DNA from: a virus
IMG/VR virus record: IMGVR_UViG_3300046817_000857
Span: 1-50,966 of that record
Length of the DNA stretch: 50,966 bases
Reading direction: 5' to 3' (one strand)
Shown piece by piece: positions 35,602 to 43,680 of this stretch. Numbering within the stretch: position 1 is the stretch's first letter; every line of letters starts with the position of its first letter. A program made the translations under genes and the position numbers. The notes below the pieces were generated by a model. The model saw only the letters and a list, made by a program, of their open reading frames with translations, searched no databases and was not told where the DNA came from.

Positions 35602-36645
35602 TTAAGTGAGCGCGGTTTCGTTGTTGAGGATGGCGTCACAGGTTCGAATCGGGATGCCGCGGAAGGTGGTGACGGGTTTGCCATCGAACTCCTCGATGCG
35701 GAGGAGGACGTTGGTTTTGTTCATAGCCTGAAGGTCGAGGTAGGTTCGGACGACACGGTTGCAATAGATGACACTGCGACCCATATTTGCGCGAACCTCG
35801 GGAGTGTCGGAGGTCTGGATGGTACCGGCTGAAACGGGCTGGGTCGGGAGTTTGTAGATGGCCCGGACCAGGAGATTGATAAGGTTCGCTGCGGACACGC
35901 CGGTGAGCTGGGTGATGTCGATGTTCGCGATACGGACGATATAGCGCCAGTCGCGGAGGACGTAACCGATCTCCCATTTAAAGTGATCGCGGTAGGCTTG
36001 ATAGGTGTTGCCCGAGGCATCGGTTACCGGCCACTCACCCATGTCACGGTGCTGGAGGCCGGTGATCTTGCCCTTGGGGAAGGTTGCGTGGGCGGTATCG
36101 TCGCCCCAGACCTTGAGCCAGATCGAGGTGTTGGTCGAGGCTGCGCCGCCGCCATCGAGGACGTTGTTGGCGGTTTGGGAACTGGCGGTGGTCTTAGTGG
36201 AGTATCGAGGGGACAGCCCGGTGAACCGCTCTGGGTTCACGAACTGGTTCCCGTAGATCATTGTCGCGGCGATCTGCTGGGACATACCTTCAAGGAAGGC
36301 CTTGACTTCGGAGAGCCGGAACTCGGCGGTGTTGCCGTTGAGATCCGCGATGTCCTTGTCAATAACCGAATACGTCTCAAGATTACCGCACGTATCCACA
36401 ATCTGAGCCGTGGTGCTTTTTGCATTCGGCACACCTTGATTGAGCAGGCGCCAAGTGGCCTGGGGCAGGCCAGTTCGGACGGTGGTCTTGTGCCCGGTTG
36501 GGAGGTTCCCCTCGACGACCATCATGTCCTCGAGGATTTCGTTCGTCTGGGAAAGGAGCTCGATGATACGGGCGACCTTGTATCCGTCATCAAGCCGCTT
36601 GGCCCAGTCTGCGTACGTCAGCGCGACGTTGCCGATGGTAGCCAT
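35602..36645 (-). CDS. Major capsid protein (BPP-1 type)
   Basis: A 347-residue protein with an N-terminal helix region (ADWAKRLDDGYKVARIIELL), then NEILEDMMVVEGNLPTGHKT and GLPQATWRLLNQG, which are characteristic of BPP-1-like HK97-fold capsid proteins. It is placed between scaffold and cement genes. The C-terminus (IRTCDAILNNETALT) lacks any further extension. High expression is expected from this position. Confidence 0.85.
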   Translation of the reverse strand: MATIGNVALTYADWAKRLDDGYKVARIIELLSQTNEILEDMMVVEGNLPTGHKTTVRTGLPQATWRLLNQGVPNAKSTTAQIVDTCGNLETYSVIDKDIADLNGNTAEFRLSEVKAFLEGMSQQIAATMIYGNQFVNPERFTGLSPRYSTKTTASSQTANNVLDGGGAASTNTSIWLKVWGDDTAHATFPKGKITGLQHRDMGEWPVTDASGNTYQAYRDHFKWEIGYVLRDWRYIVRIANIDITQLTGVSAANLINLLVRAIYKLPTQPVSAGTIQTSDTPEVRANMGRSVIYCNRVVRTYLDLQAMNKTNVLLRIEEFDGKPVTTFRGIPIRTCDAILNNETALT

Positions 36646-36658
36646 GAGTTATGGTTTC

Positions 36659-37372
36659 CTATTGCCTGGTTGAGGAAGGGAGCGTTGGCCACATGGCAGC
36701 GGCTGCGGATGGTGGCGCCGTACGTCCGGACTGGGATTGACCCTCCTTAGACGGACCATTACCTGCAACGTGCGTGCCCTCAGTTACCTTCTCGGCAAGC
36801 CGGGAGATGACGCGGATGAAGGCAGGGTGGTTGCCGACTCCGGTTAGGTCCATGGCTGCTTTGAAGTCTGAGGCCAGCTTCGGATCGCCAAGGCCATCAA
36901 GGGCCTTGGATATGCGAACGTTGATCTCCTGACCCGGGCCGAGCTTGCCGCGCAGGTCGGGGTGCGATTCGGAATCCTTGCGCCAGCCGTCGGTCATTTC
37001 TTGATAGGCCTTAGCTGGGGCGGAGGAGAGTTCGGAAATTTGCTTTCCGTAGAAATCGACGAGGGACTGGGCAGCGTCTTGGGAAAGGCCCAGGCCTTTG
37101 AAGAGGTTATCGGCTTCGGTTTTGATTTCAGGCGAAAGAGTAACGCCGTCAGGGAGTTTGTAGTCGGCGTACTTCTCCGGGGCGCCTTCGGCTGCCTTGA
37201 CTTCAGCCTGCTCTGGAGACTTATCCTCAGTGAGTAGTGTCTTCCCCGGCTCCGTCGTCTCCGGGGTCGTACTCGAAGGTGACTGATCCGTCTGCGTCGT
37301 CTGGCCGTCCGAGATCTGACCCTCCGCCGTTCGCGTCACTCCCGCTGTGTCCACTGTCGTCTCGTCGGGCAT
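36659..37372 (-). CDS. Scaffolding / capsid assembly protein
   Basis: A 237-residue acidic protein with a disordered Thr/Gln/Glu-rich N-terminus, a helical middle (IKTEADNLFKGLGLSQDAAQ) and a Ser/Gly/Pro-rich tail. This is the usual look of scaffolds encoded just before the capsid gene. ATG 37372 has AAGGA 8 bases upstream; a GTG at 37399 is an alternative. The first 146 bases overlap the Bbp19-like gene in another frame, a long dual-coding stretch. Confidence 0.78.
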   Translation of the reverse strand: MPDETTVDTAGVTRTAEGQISDGQTTQTDQSPSSTTPETTEPGKTLLTEDKSPEQAEVKAAEGAPEKYADYKLPDGVTLSPEIKTEADNLFKGLGLSQDAAQSLVDFYGKQISELSSAPAKAYQEMTDGWRKDSESHPDLRGKLGPGQEINVRISKALDGLGDPKLASDFKAAMDLTGVGNHPAFIRVISRLAEKVTEGTHVAGNGPSKEGQSQSGRTAPPSAAAAMWPTLPSSTRQ

Positions 37373-37682
37373 TTGCTTGTTCCTTATCGGTTTGCTCACG
37401 CATCATTTGGATGTATTGATCGGGCGCCCATCGCACCACGTCAGTAAGAAGTTGCAGACCCACACTTCGCTTGCCTTCATTAAACGCACCAGATAGCGCT
37501 TCACCCGTGAAGGTTGTGGAGAATATGGCGCAGTCGGCAAGGATAGAATGCACCCAATTCCTGCCACCAGGAGAAGCCATGAGATTAAAAATAACAACGC
37601 GACGCTCTGCTTCAGCGTGCTTAGCAGCGCGGGTTGCACGACGAAGGGCTCGGAGGTCGGCTGCGTTGTAGTGGTCATTCAC
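37227..37682 (-). CDS. Bbp19-like structural protein
   Basis: A 151-residue protein with GGRNWVHSILADCAIFSTTF and GAFNEGKRSVGLQLLTDV, the core of the Bbp19-like phage family. Its C-terminal 50 residues are a Gly/Asp-rich acidic tail (GSDANGGGSDLGRPDDADG) encoded by DNA that also encodes the scaffold N-terminus in another frame. It starts at a GTG overlapping the preceding stop (GTGA). Confidence 0.75.
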   Translation of the reverse strand: MNDHYNAADLRALRRATRAAKHAEAERRVVIFNLMASPGGRNWVHSILADCAIFSTTFTGEALSGAFNEGKRSVGLQLLTDVVRWAPDQYIQMMREQTDKEQANARRDDSGHSGSDANGGGSDLGRPDDADGSVTFEYDPGDDGAGEDTTH

Positions 37683-37987
37683 GTCTCGGCTCCGGGGATA
37701 AAACAGCGGATGGCAAGCTGTCCCTCATATTCGTAAGGCCAAACGATAGCCTGGCCAAGACGATTGGAAGCGGAGATAAGTGCGTCGTCGGGGACGACTA
37801 TTTTTTGTCCGTCAACGATTACCCAATAGTGAGCGCCTTTGATTCCCCAATCGTCGGTTGCAACGGTGCGTCCATCAGCGAAGGAGCAGCAAAGACCCTT
37901 TCCACTTTTAAGTGAGTCAAACCAGCCCTTGAGTTGGGAATCGGGGTAAGAGCCAGCGATCAAAAGGAGAGCGAGGAGTATTTTCAT
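37679..37987 (-). CDS. Small secreted protein, 102 aa
   Basis: It begins MKILLALLLIAGSYPDSQLK, a short Sec signal. The mature part has CCSFADGRTV and HYWVIVDGQKIVVPDD, a compact beta domain with a CC pair and a final Cys. I recall similar proteins in proteobacterial phages, but no function is known to me. It is ATGA-coupled to both neighbours, inside the head-assembly block, which is an odd place for an exported protein. Confidence 0.65.
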   Translation of the reverse strand: MKILLALLLIAGSYPDSQLKGWFDSLKSGKGLCCSFADGRTVATDDWGIKGAHYWVIVDGQKIVVPDDALISASNRLGQAIVWPYEYEGQLAIRCFIPGAET

Positions 37988-38154
37988 GCCGCGATCTCCC
38001 TGCGCATCCAGACTTGGGCATGCTCGCCAGTGACAAACATTTGAAACACTTCCCAGCCGTCTTGGCCGAAGCGGTTGAGGACAACGGTGGCTTCCTCGGC
38101 TGTGCTGTAGCCGAGGCCCTCGACTAGTTCATTTTTGTATTCAAACCGTTTCAT
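37984..38154 (-). CDS. DUF4177-like small protein, 56 aa
   Basis: A 56-residue product starting MKRFEYKNELVEGLG, followed by LNRFGQDGWEVFQMF and HAQVWMRRE. The FEYK...L..xGxDGWE layout matches DUF4177-type small domains. Both ends are ATGA overlaps (with the portal stop at 38151 and the secreted protein start at 37987), which confirms the frame. No function is established for the family. Confidence 0.72.
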   Translation of the reverse strand: MKRFEYKNELVEGLGYSTAEEATVVLNRFGQDGWEVFQMFVTGEHAQVWMRREIAA

Positions 38155-39968
38155 GCCGCACCGGTTAGTTTGGTGAGGAGGGAGCCTGAACCGGGCTGGG
38201 CTTCGGAGAGGGTTTTGGCTCCTGCGGCTAGCTTCTGTGCGGTGTCGGCTTGGGCGGCCTGTTGGGCTTGCTGGGCTTGCGCTGCGCGCTGTTGACGAAT
38301 CGCAGCCAACTGAGAAGGCGAGCGAATGAGTTTGGGATCGTTATTGTATAGATGCGATACCTTATCGAGTCCGTAGTCAATGTCAACGTTATCGACAGCT
38401 GCGGGGTCAATCCCGGCGAGCGCTCCCACCATGTTGAATAGACGTTCAATCCCAGAGGCTTGATTCGCATTTTGGGCGAGCTCGATCATGGAGGTGAATT
38501 CGATGGTAAGGTGCTTTCCTTGAGCCTCCGCAGGAGCGGGAGGCAAAATACCTGCCCTTGAGGCGATGCCGAACACTCGATCATGAATCTTAGCGAAGCC
38601 CTCGTGATTGAGACGTTCAAGGACTGGGCCCAGCATAAGCATTGCTTCCGCTCGTCGAGCGTCGATTTCGGTAGCGGTGACGTTGGAGCGGGTTTCGAAC
38701 TGGGAGATAACTTTGAAGAGATCATTGTAGAAGGTGCTCCCTATGCGGGCCCGGACTTCCCCAAGCTGCTCCCGCATTTCGTTGACCTTGGGATCAACGG
38801 TGTAGACCGGAGCGAAGCCAGTTTTGCCCTGAGCGATCATACCGGAGACGTAGGTCACGCCGCCAGGGAGGAGGGAAGCGGGCTGGTTTTTCAGTTGGAC
38901 ATCAGCGATCATCGGAGGGTTGACCATTTTGTCAATGCCCTGCGAGAGCCGCTTGGTTTCTAGTTGCAGCTGTTTGATATCGGGTAGAGCGTCCATACCA
39001 GGGGATCGGCCGTACGCATCATTAGATACGAGATCCCATCGTGTGACGATGGCGGGTGACTCATGAAAACCTCGCTTGCGGAGTAGACCCGGGCTGTATG
39101 ATGAGCCTCCTTGAGGAGATGCAGAGCCACCCCACTCCCAATAGCATTCTCTATAGGCGAAGGATTCTGGGACACCGTATGTCCTTCCATCGATGTTGGG
39201 CTCAACCATGTGGGCAATGACGAGCTCACGGGTTAGCGATGTGCCGCCTTGGGCCCAGAGGGAGGCGGTGGACGGGGAAAGGTTTTCGACTCCGAATTCT
39301 TCCGCGGCCTGGGAAACAGTGTAAGTAAACTCCCGAGCAAAGATGCAAGGGCGAAGTTGACCATCGTTATCAACATAATACTCGCCCAGGCAAGGATTAA
39401 CGCATCGGATGACATTGTCGAAGTCCTCGTAGATGAGCATGGAGGCGGTGCCGAAGACGACGAGGTCGAAATAGAAGATGGCGAGGGAGTCATAGAAGTT
39501 GGATTCAGCGAGGACCAGACCGATGATGCGTTCGACCTCGGCTAGCCACAAGGACACAGGCGAGGTTTGTGTAGAATCCAATCGCCCCAGCTTGTAGCGG
39601 AACCAGCGCTTGGTGGGATCGCTGCAACCCATCATCATCCCGGCAGCCAAGTTCCTTGCTGCCATCGAGCCAGTCGAGTCTAAGATGTGGGCGTTGATCG
39701 GAGAGCCTCGGGCCATTTGATTCGGGGTGATCAGCCATTTGTACCTTCGAGGGAGTTCGTAATCGGCGAGTTCACGCCAGTGCACCCACCAGGAGAAGCG
39801 GTTTACACGGAGGCCGATGAGGCGGGATTCGGAGGCCCGGCGGAAGGCGATTTCAGGATCAGAAGCTGGGCCGGGGGCAAGACGGTTGGTCGCGCGGCGC
39901 ACCTTTGCCCGTGCCTCGGGGGAGAGGTTGGGGTAGGTGGAGGTGGCTGCAGCGGAGCCGTATTGCAC
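38151..39968 (-). CDS. Portal protein
   Basis: A 605-residue head-tail connector of the podovirus type. Its early region (FSWWVHWRELADYELPRRYK, then STGSMAARNLAAGMMMGCSD) is typical. LGEVRARIGSTFYNDLFKVI and VTATEIDARRAEAMLMLGPV match the wing/stem helices of this family. The end is a Gln/Ala-rich tail (QQRAAQAQQAQQAAQADTAQ). The start is a GTG sharing its G with the preceding stop (TAGTG). It forms the portal ring through which DNA is packaged. Confidence 0.88.
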   Translation of the reverse strand: MQYGSAAATSTYPNLSPEARAKVRRATNRLAPGPASDPEIAFRRASESRLIGLRVNRFSWWVHWRELADYELPRRYKWLITPNQMARGSPINAHILDSTGSMAARNLAAGMMMGCSDPTKRWFRYKLGRLDSTQTSPVSLWLAEVERIIGLVLAESNFYDSLAIFYFDLVVFGTASMLIYEDFDNVIRCVNPCLGEYYVDNDGQLRPCIFAREFTYTVSQAAEEFGVENLSPSTASLWAQGGTSLTRELVIAHMVEPNIDGRTYGVPESFAYRECYWEWGGSASPQGGSSYSPGLLRKRGFHESPAIVTRWDLVSNDAYGRSPGMDALPDIKQLQLETKRLSQGIDKMVNPPMIADVQLKNQPASLLPGGVTYVSGMIAQGKTGFAPVYTVDPKVNEMREQLGEVRARIGSTFYNDLFKVISQFETRSNVTATEIDARRAEAMLMLGPVLERLNHEGFAKIHDRVFGIASRAGILPPAPAEAQGKHLTIEFTSMIELAQNANQASGIERLFNMVGALAGIDPAAVDNVDIDYGLDKVSHLYNNDPKLIRSPSQLAAIRQQRAAQAQQAQQAAQADTAQKLAAGAKTLSEAQPGSGSLLTKLTGAA

Positions 39969-40138
39969 TATGTGGGTTCCTTTGCGGGTGGCTTTTCGAA
40001 TCGACCCTGACGGTGCATCTCGGCCAGGGCCATTAGAAGCGCTGGCTCAGAGGGCATAGGCTGAGCGGGAGCGGAGGGCTGGTTCTTGGTGATCGGGACT
40101 ACGGGCATCTGCGGCTCGGAGAGTAGGTCGGAAGACAT
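39968..40138 (-). CDS. Hypothetical protein, 56 aa
   Basis: ATG 40138 gives MSSDLLSEPQMPVVPITKNQ, a Pro-rich polar sequence followed by a short helix (ALLMALAEMHRQGRF). The stop overlaps the portal start. Likely a disordered small head-assembly factor; no family recognised. Its first 40 bases overlap the preceding ORF. Confidence 0.55.
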   Translation of the reverse strand: MSSDLLSEPQMPVVPITKNQPSAPAQPMPSEPALLMALAEMHRQGRFEKPPAKEPT

Positions 40139-40392
40139 AAGGCCCTGCGCCCGTAGCCTACTCCCCGCAGATAGCCGAGATAGCAACCACGTTGTGTGCG
40201 TGACCATGTCCTGTGCGCAGGCTTGTGGACAAGGTGCTGAGCGCCAAGTGCGATGAAGTGTTGCTCAGCGAAGCAAGTCGCCCCTATGTCCCGGGGGCTT
40301 GAGTCGGTGGGTGCGTCGATCAAACGCACCCGTTTCCCTAGCCAGACACCAGCCCATTTGCGGAGGCACTCGATTAGGAGGGATTTGTTCAT
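40099..40392 (-). CDS. Hypothetical protein, 97 aa
   Basis: It starts as ATGA over the stop of the preceding gene and reads MNKSLLIECLRKWAGVWLGK. The N-terminal half looks folded, while the C-terminal half is Arg/His/Gly-rich and reads less naturally (THRTWSRTQRGCYLGYL region). Coupling supports translation, but the true 3' end may be compromised by a frameshift. Function unknown. Confidence 0.45.
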   Translation of the reverse strand: MNKSLLIECLRKWAGVWLGKRVRLIDAPTDSSPRDIGATCFAEQHFIALGAQHLVHKPAHRTWSRTQRGCYLGYLRGVGYGRRALCLPTYSPSRRCP

Positions 40393-40586
40393 GTGCCAAG
40401 GAGGGTCTTTTGACCCGTGTTGGAGGGATTAGAGGAAAGCTGCGCGCCGAGAAAGGTGGGCTGCGAGGCTTTGGCTTTTGGCTTTTGCCCAGGGGCGGCC
40501 TGCGCACCGAAGGCAGGTGGAGCCGCAGGGGTGGTTTGGGGGAGCACCGGTGCCGGGGGCGTGGGAGTGGGGGCGGAGAGGCTCAT
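40389..40586 (-). CDS. Pro/Ala-rich small protein, 65 aa
   Basis: A low-complexity, Pro/Ala/Thr-rich product (PTPTPPAPVLPQTTPAAPPA) that is probably disordered. It is locked between the terminase stop and the next ORF by ATGA overlaps on both sides. A linker or assembly role is possible; composition alone gives no function. Confidence 0.55.
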   Translation of the reverse strand: MSLSAPTPTPPAPVLPQTTPAAPPAFGAQAAPGQKPKAKASQPTFLGAQLSSNPSNTGQKTLLGT

Positions 40587-42088
40587 GCGTCCTCCAGTTC
40601 GAAGGTGCGGTAGGGGTCGTATTCGTGCTCGACGAGGGGCTTGCGGGCGTGCTCGCCACCGGCAAATTCATGCGGCGCCAGCGCGTGCGCGAAGGTGGTG
40701 ACAAAGGCATCGATGTCATCGAGCTCGAGATCGGGCTCGAGTTTCAGCATGTCCTCTTTAGAGATCAGCTGGATCTCATCGCGCTTGTTGATGGTGTATT
40801 TGATGGAGCTAAATTGGCGAAGCAGATCTGGGTCGTTGGGGATGCAACCGGTCTTGAGCCACGCCCGCGCTGCGCCGTACATCCCGGAGCGCTTGTTTGC
40901 GTAACGCTCGCCTTGGCTGCCCCAAGTGTGGTGCGGGGTGTCGTCCTTCGCACCGAACTGGACTTCGTAGCAATGGAGAGCCTTGGCACGGATTTGGTCC
41001 ACTACACCACCGCCCACACCACCACCGTCGATGAAGATGCCATCCGCATGGTAGGTGAAGTTGGCCTCGAAGATCCGATCAGAGAGTTGGACCGTGCTCA
41101 GTCCTTGGTACCGCTGCCGATCATAAGTCCGCGCATCCCTTCCCTTGCGCGGGTAGATGACAGAAGAATTCTTCCCATAGCGTGCAACATCAACCCCAAG
41201 AGCAAGGGGATCAGATATACCAGAAACAGCATCGCGAAGAGCAGCTGCCTGAACATCTTCAGCGGAGAAGAACTCCATCTCGCCAACGCGCGGGAACTGG
41301 CCGTAAATGCGGATGCGACAGAAGTCGGAGTCTTCGCCATAGGCGGTGATCCACTTTGCGATTTGGGTTTTGTTGGTGAAGCGGACGGTGCGGGAGTCGA
41401 TCTCGGTGGAGTGCCAGTAGGTGGAGAAGGCACCGCCCGGGAAGCAGTCTTTGAAGCGGCCGACGTTGCGGGTGGGGTTGCCGAAGACCAGCCAGATTAT
41501 CTGCGTGTCCTCATCGGTGAGCGCACCTTCGGAGGTTTCCCAGATTACGTTGGGGATGGCGGAGGCTTCGTCGAAGATGAGGAGGATTCGTTTGCCTTTA
41601 TTATGGAGCCCTGCGAAGGCCTCGGTGTTGCGCTCGGACCAGGGAACCATGTCGATGCGCCAGGTGCGCTCCCGCTCGGGGTGGAAGAGCGAGGTGGCGG
41701 TGAGCTTGAACAGATCCTTCGCGATGAAGAGGTGGTACCACTTGCCAAGCTCCGCCCAGGTTTTGGTTTTCAACTGGGTTTCGGTGTTGGCGGTGATCAC
41801 GCCCTTGGTATCGGTCATGGTAGAGATGGCCCAGAGGATGATCCAGGCAACGCAGCAGGACTTTCCGACCCCGTGGCCGGAGGCAGTGGCCTCCTGGATC
41901 GCAGCCTCAGCGGTGATTAGGCCATCACGAATGCGGCCGAGGAGGGCTTTCTGCCATTCCTCAGGGCCGATCTCGTCAGCGAGCCGTCCAGGCTGCCCCC
42001 AAGGGAACGCACCCATGACAAAGGCAAATGGATCCCCGGAGACCGAAGCGAGCCAGGCAATGAGGCGTGGGTCGAAGTTAGCGTCCAC
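40583..42088 (-). CDS. terL: Terminase large subunit
   Basis: A 501-residue packaging motor. The ATPase domain has Walker A GHGVGKS (71-77) and Walker B ILLIFDEAS with Asp173-Glu174. The nuclease domain begins at LGVDVARYGKNSS and includes FIDGGGVGGG, an RNase H-like fold. The start is a GTG two bases after the small subunit stop. It cuts and packages concatemeric DNA; the circular permutation inferred from the assembly would fit a headful mechanism. Confidence 0.92.
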   Translation of the reverse strand: MDANFDPRLIAWLASVSGDPFAFVMGAFPWGQPGRLADEIGPEEWQKALLGRIRDGLITAEAAIQEATASGHGVGKSCCVAWIILWAISTMTDTKGVITANTETQLKTKTWAELGKWYHLFIAKDLFKLTATSLFHPERERTWRIDMVPWSERNTEAFAGLHNKGKRILLIFDEASAIPNVIWETSEGALTDEDTQIIWLVFGNPTRNVGRFKDCFPGGAFSTYWHSTEIDSRTVRFTNKTQIAKWITAYGEDSDFCRIRIYGQFPRVGEMEFFSAEDVQAAALRDAVSGISDPLALGVDVARYGKNSSVIYPRKGRDARTYDRQRYQGLSTVQLSDRIFEANFTYHADGIFIDGGGVGGGVVDQIRAKALHCYEVQFGAKDDTPHHTWGSQGERYANKRSGMYGAARAWLKTGCIPNDPDLLRQFSSIKYTINKRDEIQLISKEDMLKLEPDLELDDIDAFVTTFAHALAPHEFAGGEHARKPLVEHEYDPYRTFELEDA

Positions 42089-42090
42089 GC

Positions 42091-42744
42091 CTAGAACCTC
42101 CGGCCGAAAGCAGGTCGGGGAAGAACCTCCCCACGAGGCTCCTCCCCTTCCTGCGGCGCCGAAAGTTGAGGGGCTGGCGGAGGTGTATGGGCGACACCAG
42201 CCCCTCCCTCACGGGAAGAATCGGGGGAGGACAACTTCCCGGAGACGAGCTTTGCGGAGCGCGAGCGGTCGATGGCTTGATCCAACTGCGCTGCGAAATC
42301 GACATTCACGTTGATGTTGGTTGCGTGCTTCCCAAAGCCGACACGGTCTGCGGAGAGCTCGAAGATCTTCGCGGATTCGCGGACGGGCATACGCTCATCG
42401 GCGTCCTCATAATAATTGAGGGTGTCCTGCATCGCCATGGCGGAGCGCAGGGCGTTTTGCACCGAGACGTTGCGGAGGAGTGCGATCTCATCGAACCCCG
42501 CCATCTCGCGCACGTGCTCGTGATTACGAAACTGCGCTACGAGGTTCTGCATCGCTGGGTCGAGGGAGAGTTGCCCCACCCGCTCGGGGGTGTAGTCCAG
42601 CCGCGCTGCGATCTCATTCCGTGTCAGCCCCGCAGCGATGTACTTCGCAAGCAACCGATGACGCTCCTTGATGCGCTGCAAGGCAGGGCGCCGATCTTCA
42701 TCAGGGATATATCCCCCCTTAGGCCGCCCGCGCGTCCGCGTCAT
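42091..42744 (-). CDS. terS: Terminase small subunit
   Basis: A 217-residue protein with an N-terminal helix-turn-helix (YIAAGLTRNEIAARLDYTPE near 36-55) for recognition of the packaging site. A central oligomerisation region follows (EIALLRNVSVQNALRSAMAM), then a Pro/Ser-rich tail. It lies directly before terL. Its 5' end overlaps the preceding small ORF by 26 bases. Confidence 0.82.
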   Translation of the reverse strand: MTRTRGRPKGGYIPDEDRRPALQRIKERHRLLAKYIAAGLTRNEIAARLDYTPERVGQLSLDPAMQNLVAQFRNHEHVREMAGFDEIALLRNVSVQNALRSAMAMQDTLNYYEDADERMPVRESAKIFELSADRVGFGKHATNINVNVDFAAQLDQAIDRSRSAKLVSGKLSSPDSSREGGAGVAHTPPPAPQLSAPQEGEEPRGEVLPRPAFGRRF

Positions 42745-42919
42745 ATCTCGGATCCTCGGGGCCCAGCCCCTCCATGAATTTCAACTTCGGCAGGCTCGGC
42801 TTCCCCCGCTTCGCCACAACCTCATCCTCCGCGACCAGTTTACGCAGGCTTCGGTGCCCTCTGCCAGTCCCACGCAGCACTCCGCCATTGTGCCCACGCC
42901 AAAATCCCATTTCCCTCAT
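42719..42919 (-). CDS. Small basic protein, 66 aa, first gene of the leftward convoy
   Basis: ATG 42919 has GAGAAGGG upstream and gives MREMGFWRGHNGGVLRGTG, a basic, Gly-rich sequence. It is the first ORF after the predicted leftward promoter and overlaps terS by 26 bases. It may be a small DNA-binding protein or simply a leader ORF. No family recognised. Confidence 0.55.
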   Translation of the reverse strand: MREMGFWRGHNGGVLRGTGRGHRSLRKLVAEDEVVAKRGKPSLPKLKFMEGLGPEDPRYDADARAA

Positions 42920-42939
42920 CTCCAAACCCTTCTCAATTC

Positions 42940-42975
42940 TACCCCTATTTTGAACTTCCAAGCCCTAAAAGTCAA
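42940..42975 (-). promoter_or_regulatory. Leftward sigma70-type promoter
   Basis: On the minus strand a TTGACT -35 box (42975-42970) is followed after 17 bases by CAAAAT (42952-42947). The -35 and its following spacer (TTGACTTTTAGGGCTTGG) match the rightward promoter at 47026 at 17 of 18 positions. Transcription would start near 42940, about 20 bases ahead of the first ATG. It is the best candidate for driving the whole virion convoy. Confidence 0.72.
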
Positions 42976-43105
42976 GCAAAAAGGGAGGGGCAAAAAGTAA
43001 ATTTTAATATTTTTGCGCGGAGGGGTAGTGGGCCGGCGACGAGGACCGATTTTTGGGGTGGGGGGTGGCTTTCGTGAGGGTTCGTTCACGTAACGTTCCG
43101 CGAAC

Positions 43106-43126
43106 GCCATGCGGGTGGCGCATGGC
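43106..43126. repeat. Perfect inverted repeat (8 bp arms)
   Basis: GCCATGCG (43106-43113) and CGCATGGC (43119-43126) flank a 5-base loop. There is no T-run, so it is not a standard terminator. It lies between the divergent gene blocks and could be an operator or an RNA hairpin in the rightward leader. Confidence 0.6.
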
Positions 43127-43214
43127 TGGGTGTCGAAATGAGCATGGCGTTCACGGTTTGTCTGTGCGATGATCGGTGTGTCGATCGGGCAATCACGCCC
43201 ATTGGAGACATGTC

Positions 43215-43532
43215 ATGAAGGCGCTCTTTGGATACAACTTCGGCCGTGCGAGCATTGCGATTATTCCTGACAGCCAGAAGAAGGCGAGCAAGGAGGATTG
43301 GACGCAGGTGGACTTCGCCACGTTGCCAAGTGAAGCGCAAGTAGCGTTCAAGGCGTTTCAGGATTATAACGAGGAGTTGAAGGCGACTGAGGCGTTCAAG
43401 CGAGTACAGGCTGCCAGGACAGAGTATGAGATGATCATGCGCAGTGTGTTGGGGATCAAGTCGGATAAGCTGAGCAAGCAATCGTTTGCGGATTATCTAG
43501 CATCGCGAACGGAGGCTGGTTATGCGGCGTAG
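43215..43532 (+). CDS. Hypothetical protein, 105 aa, first rightward gene
   Basis: ATG 43215 has GGAG 7 bases upstream and gives MKALFGYNFGRASIAIIPDS. The rest is a charged helical protein (PSEAQVAFKAFQDYNEELKA). It is flanked downstream by a 28-codon ORF and a terminator, so it probably forms its own short early transcript. No family recognised. Confidence 0.65.
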   Translation: MKALFGYNFGRASIAIIPDSQKKASKEDWTQVDFATLPSEAQVAFKAFQDYNEELKATEAFKRVQAARTEYEMIMRSVLGIKSDKLSKQSFADYLASRTEAGYAA

Positions 43533-43608
43533 ATCACGGCGGCGAGCGCTCGCCCAAGTATGGGCAGCGTTGCACCGCTACCAATGGCTGCGATATAGAT
43601 ACGGCTAA
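43522..43608 (+). CDS. Arg-rich 28-residue microprotein
   Basis: ATG 43522, with GGAGG 6 bases upstream, opens MRRRSRRRALAQVWAALHRY and ends WLRYRYG. Nine of the 28 residues are Arg and there is a hydrophobic/aromatic face, so it could bind nucleic acid or membrane. It overlaps the previous gene by 11 bases and sits just ahead of the terminator. It is very short, so confidence is limited. Confidence 0.45.
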   Translation: MRRRSRRRALAQVWAALHRYQWLRYRYG

Positions 43609-43631
43609 GGCACAGCGCAAAGGATAAGATC

Positions 43632-43655
43632 GGCCTGGCATGTCCAGGCCTTTCT
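43632..43655 (+). terminator. Rho-independent terminator
   Basis: A perfect 7-bp stem (GGCCTGG 43632-43638 with CCAGGCC 43644-43650) with a 5-base loop is followed by TTTCTT. It ends the short transcript that begins upstream of 43215. Confidence 0.85.
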
Positions 43656-43680
43656 TGCGTTCTGTGTGTTCACGGTTTGG

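Larger units (their letters stand above)
43149..43679. repeat. Two copies of a 12-base repeat
   Basis: GTTCACGGTTTG occurs at 43149-43160 and 43668-43679. The first lies upstream of the 43215 gene and the second just after its terminator. Each is near the sequence TCTGTG. They may be binding sites of a phage regulator; only two copies were seen, so this is tentative. Confidence 0.45.

Noticed and set aside
35636-35660. tRNA T-loop-like GGTTCGAATC
   Set aside because: It lies inside the major capsid gene and no cloverleaf can be formed around it.
22140-37682. Diversity-generating retroelement, expected because the head genes resemble BPP-1
   Set aside because: No reverse transcriptase ORF and no template/variable repeat pair was seen.
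39968-40207. Longer start at 40207 for the small ORF before the portal
   Set aside because: The first 23 codons overlap another coupled ORF and read as low-quality sequence; ATG 40138 is preferred.
40478-41920. 480-codon open frame on the plus strand
   Set aside because: It is antisense to the terminase large subunit, whose motifs are clear; the open frame is a by-product of codon usage.
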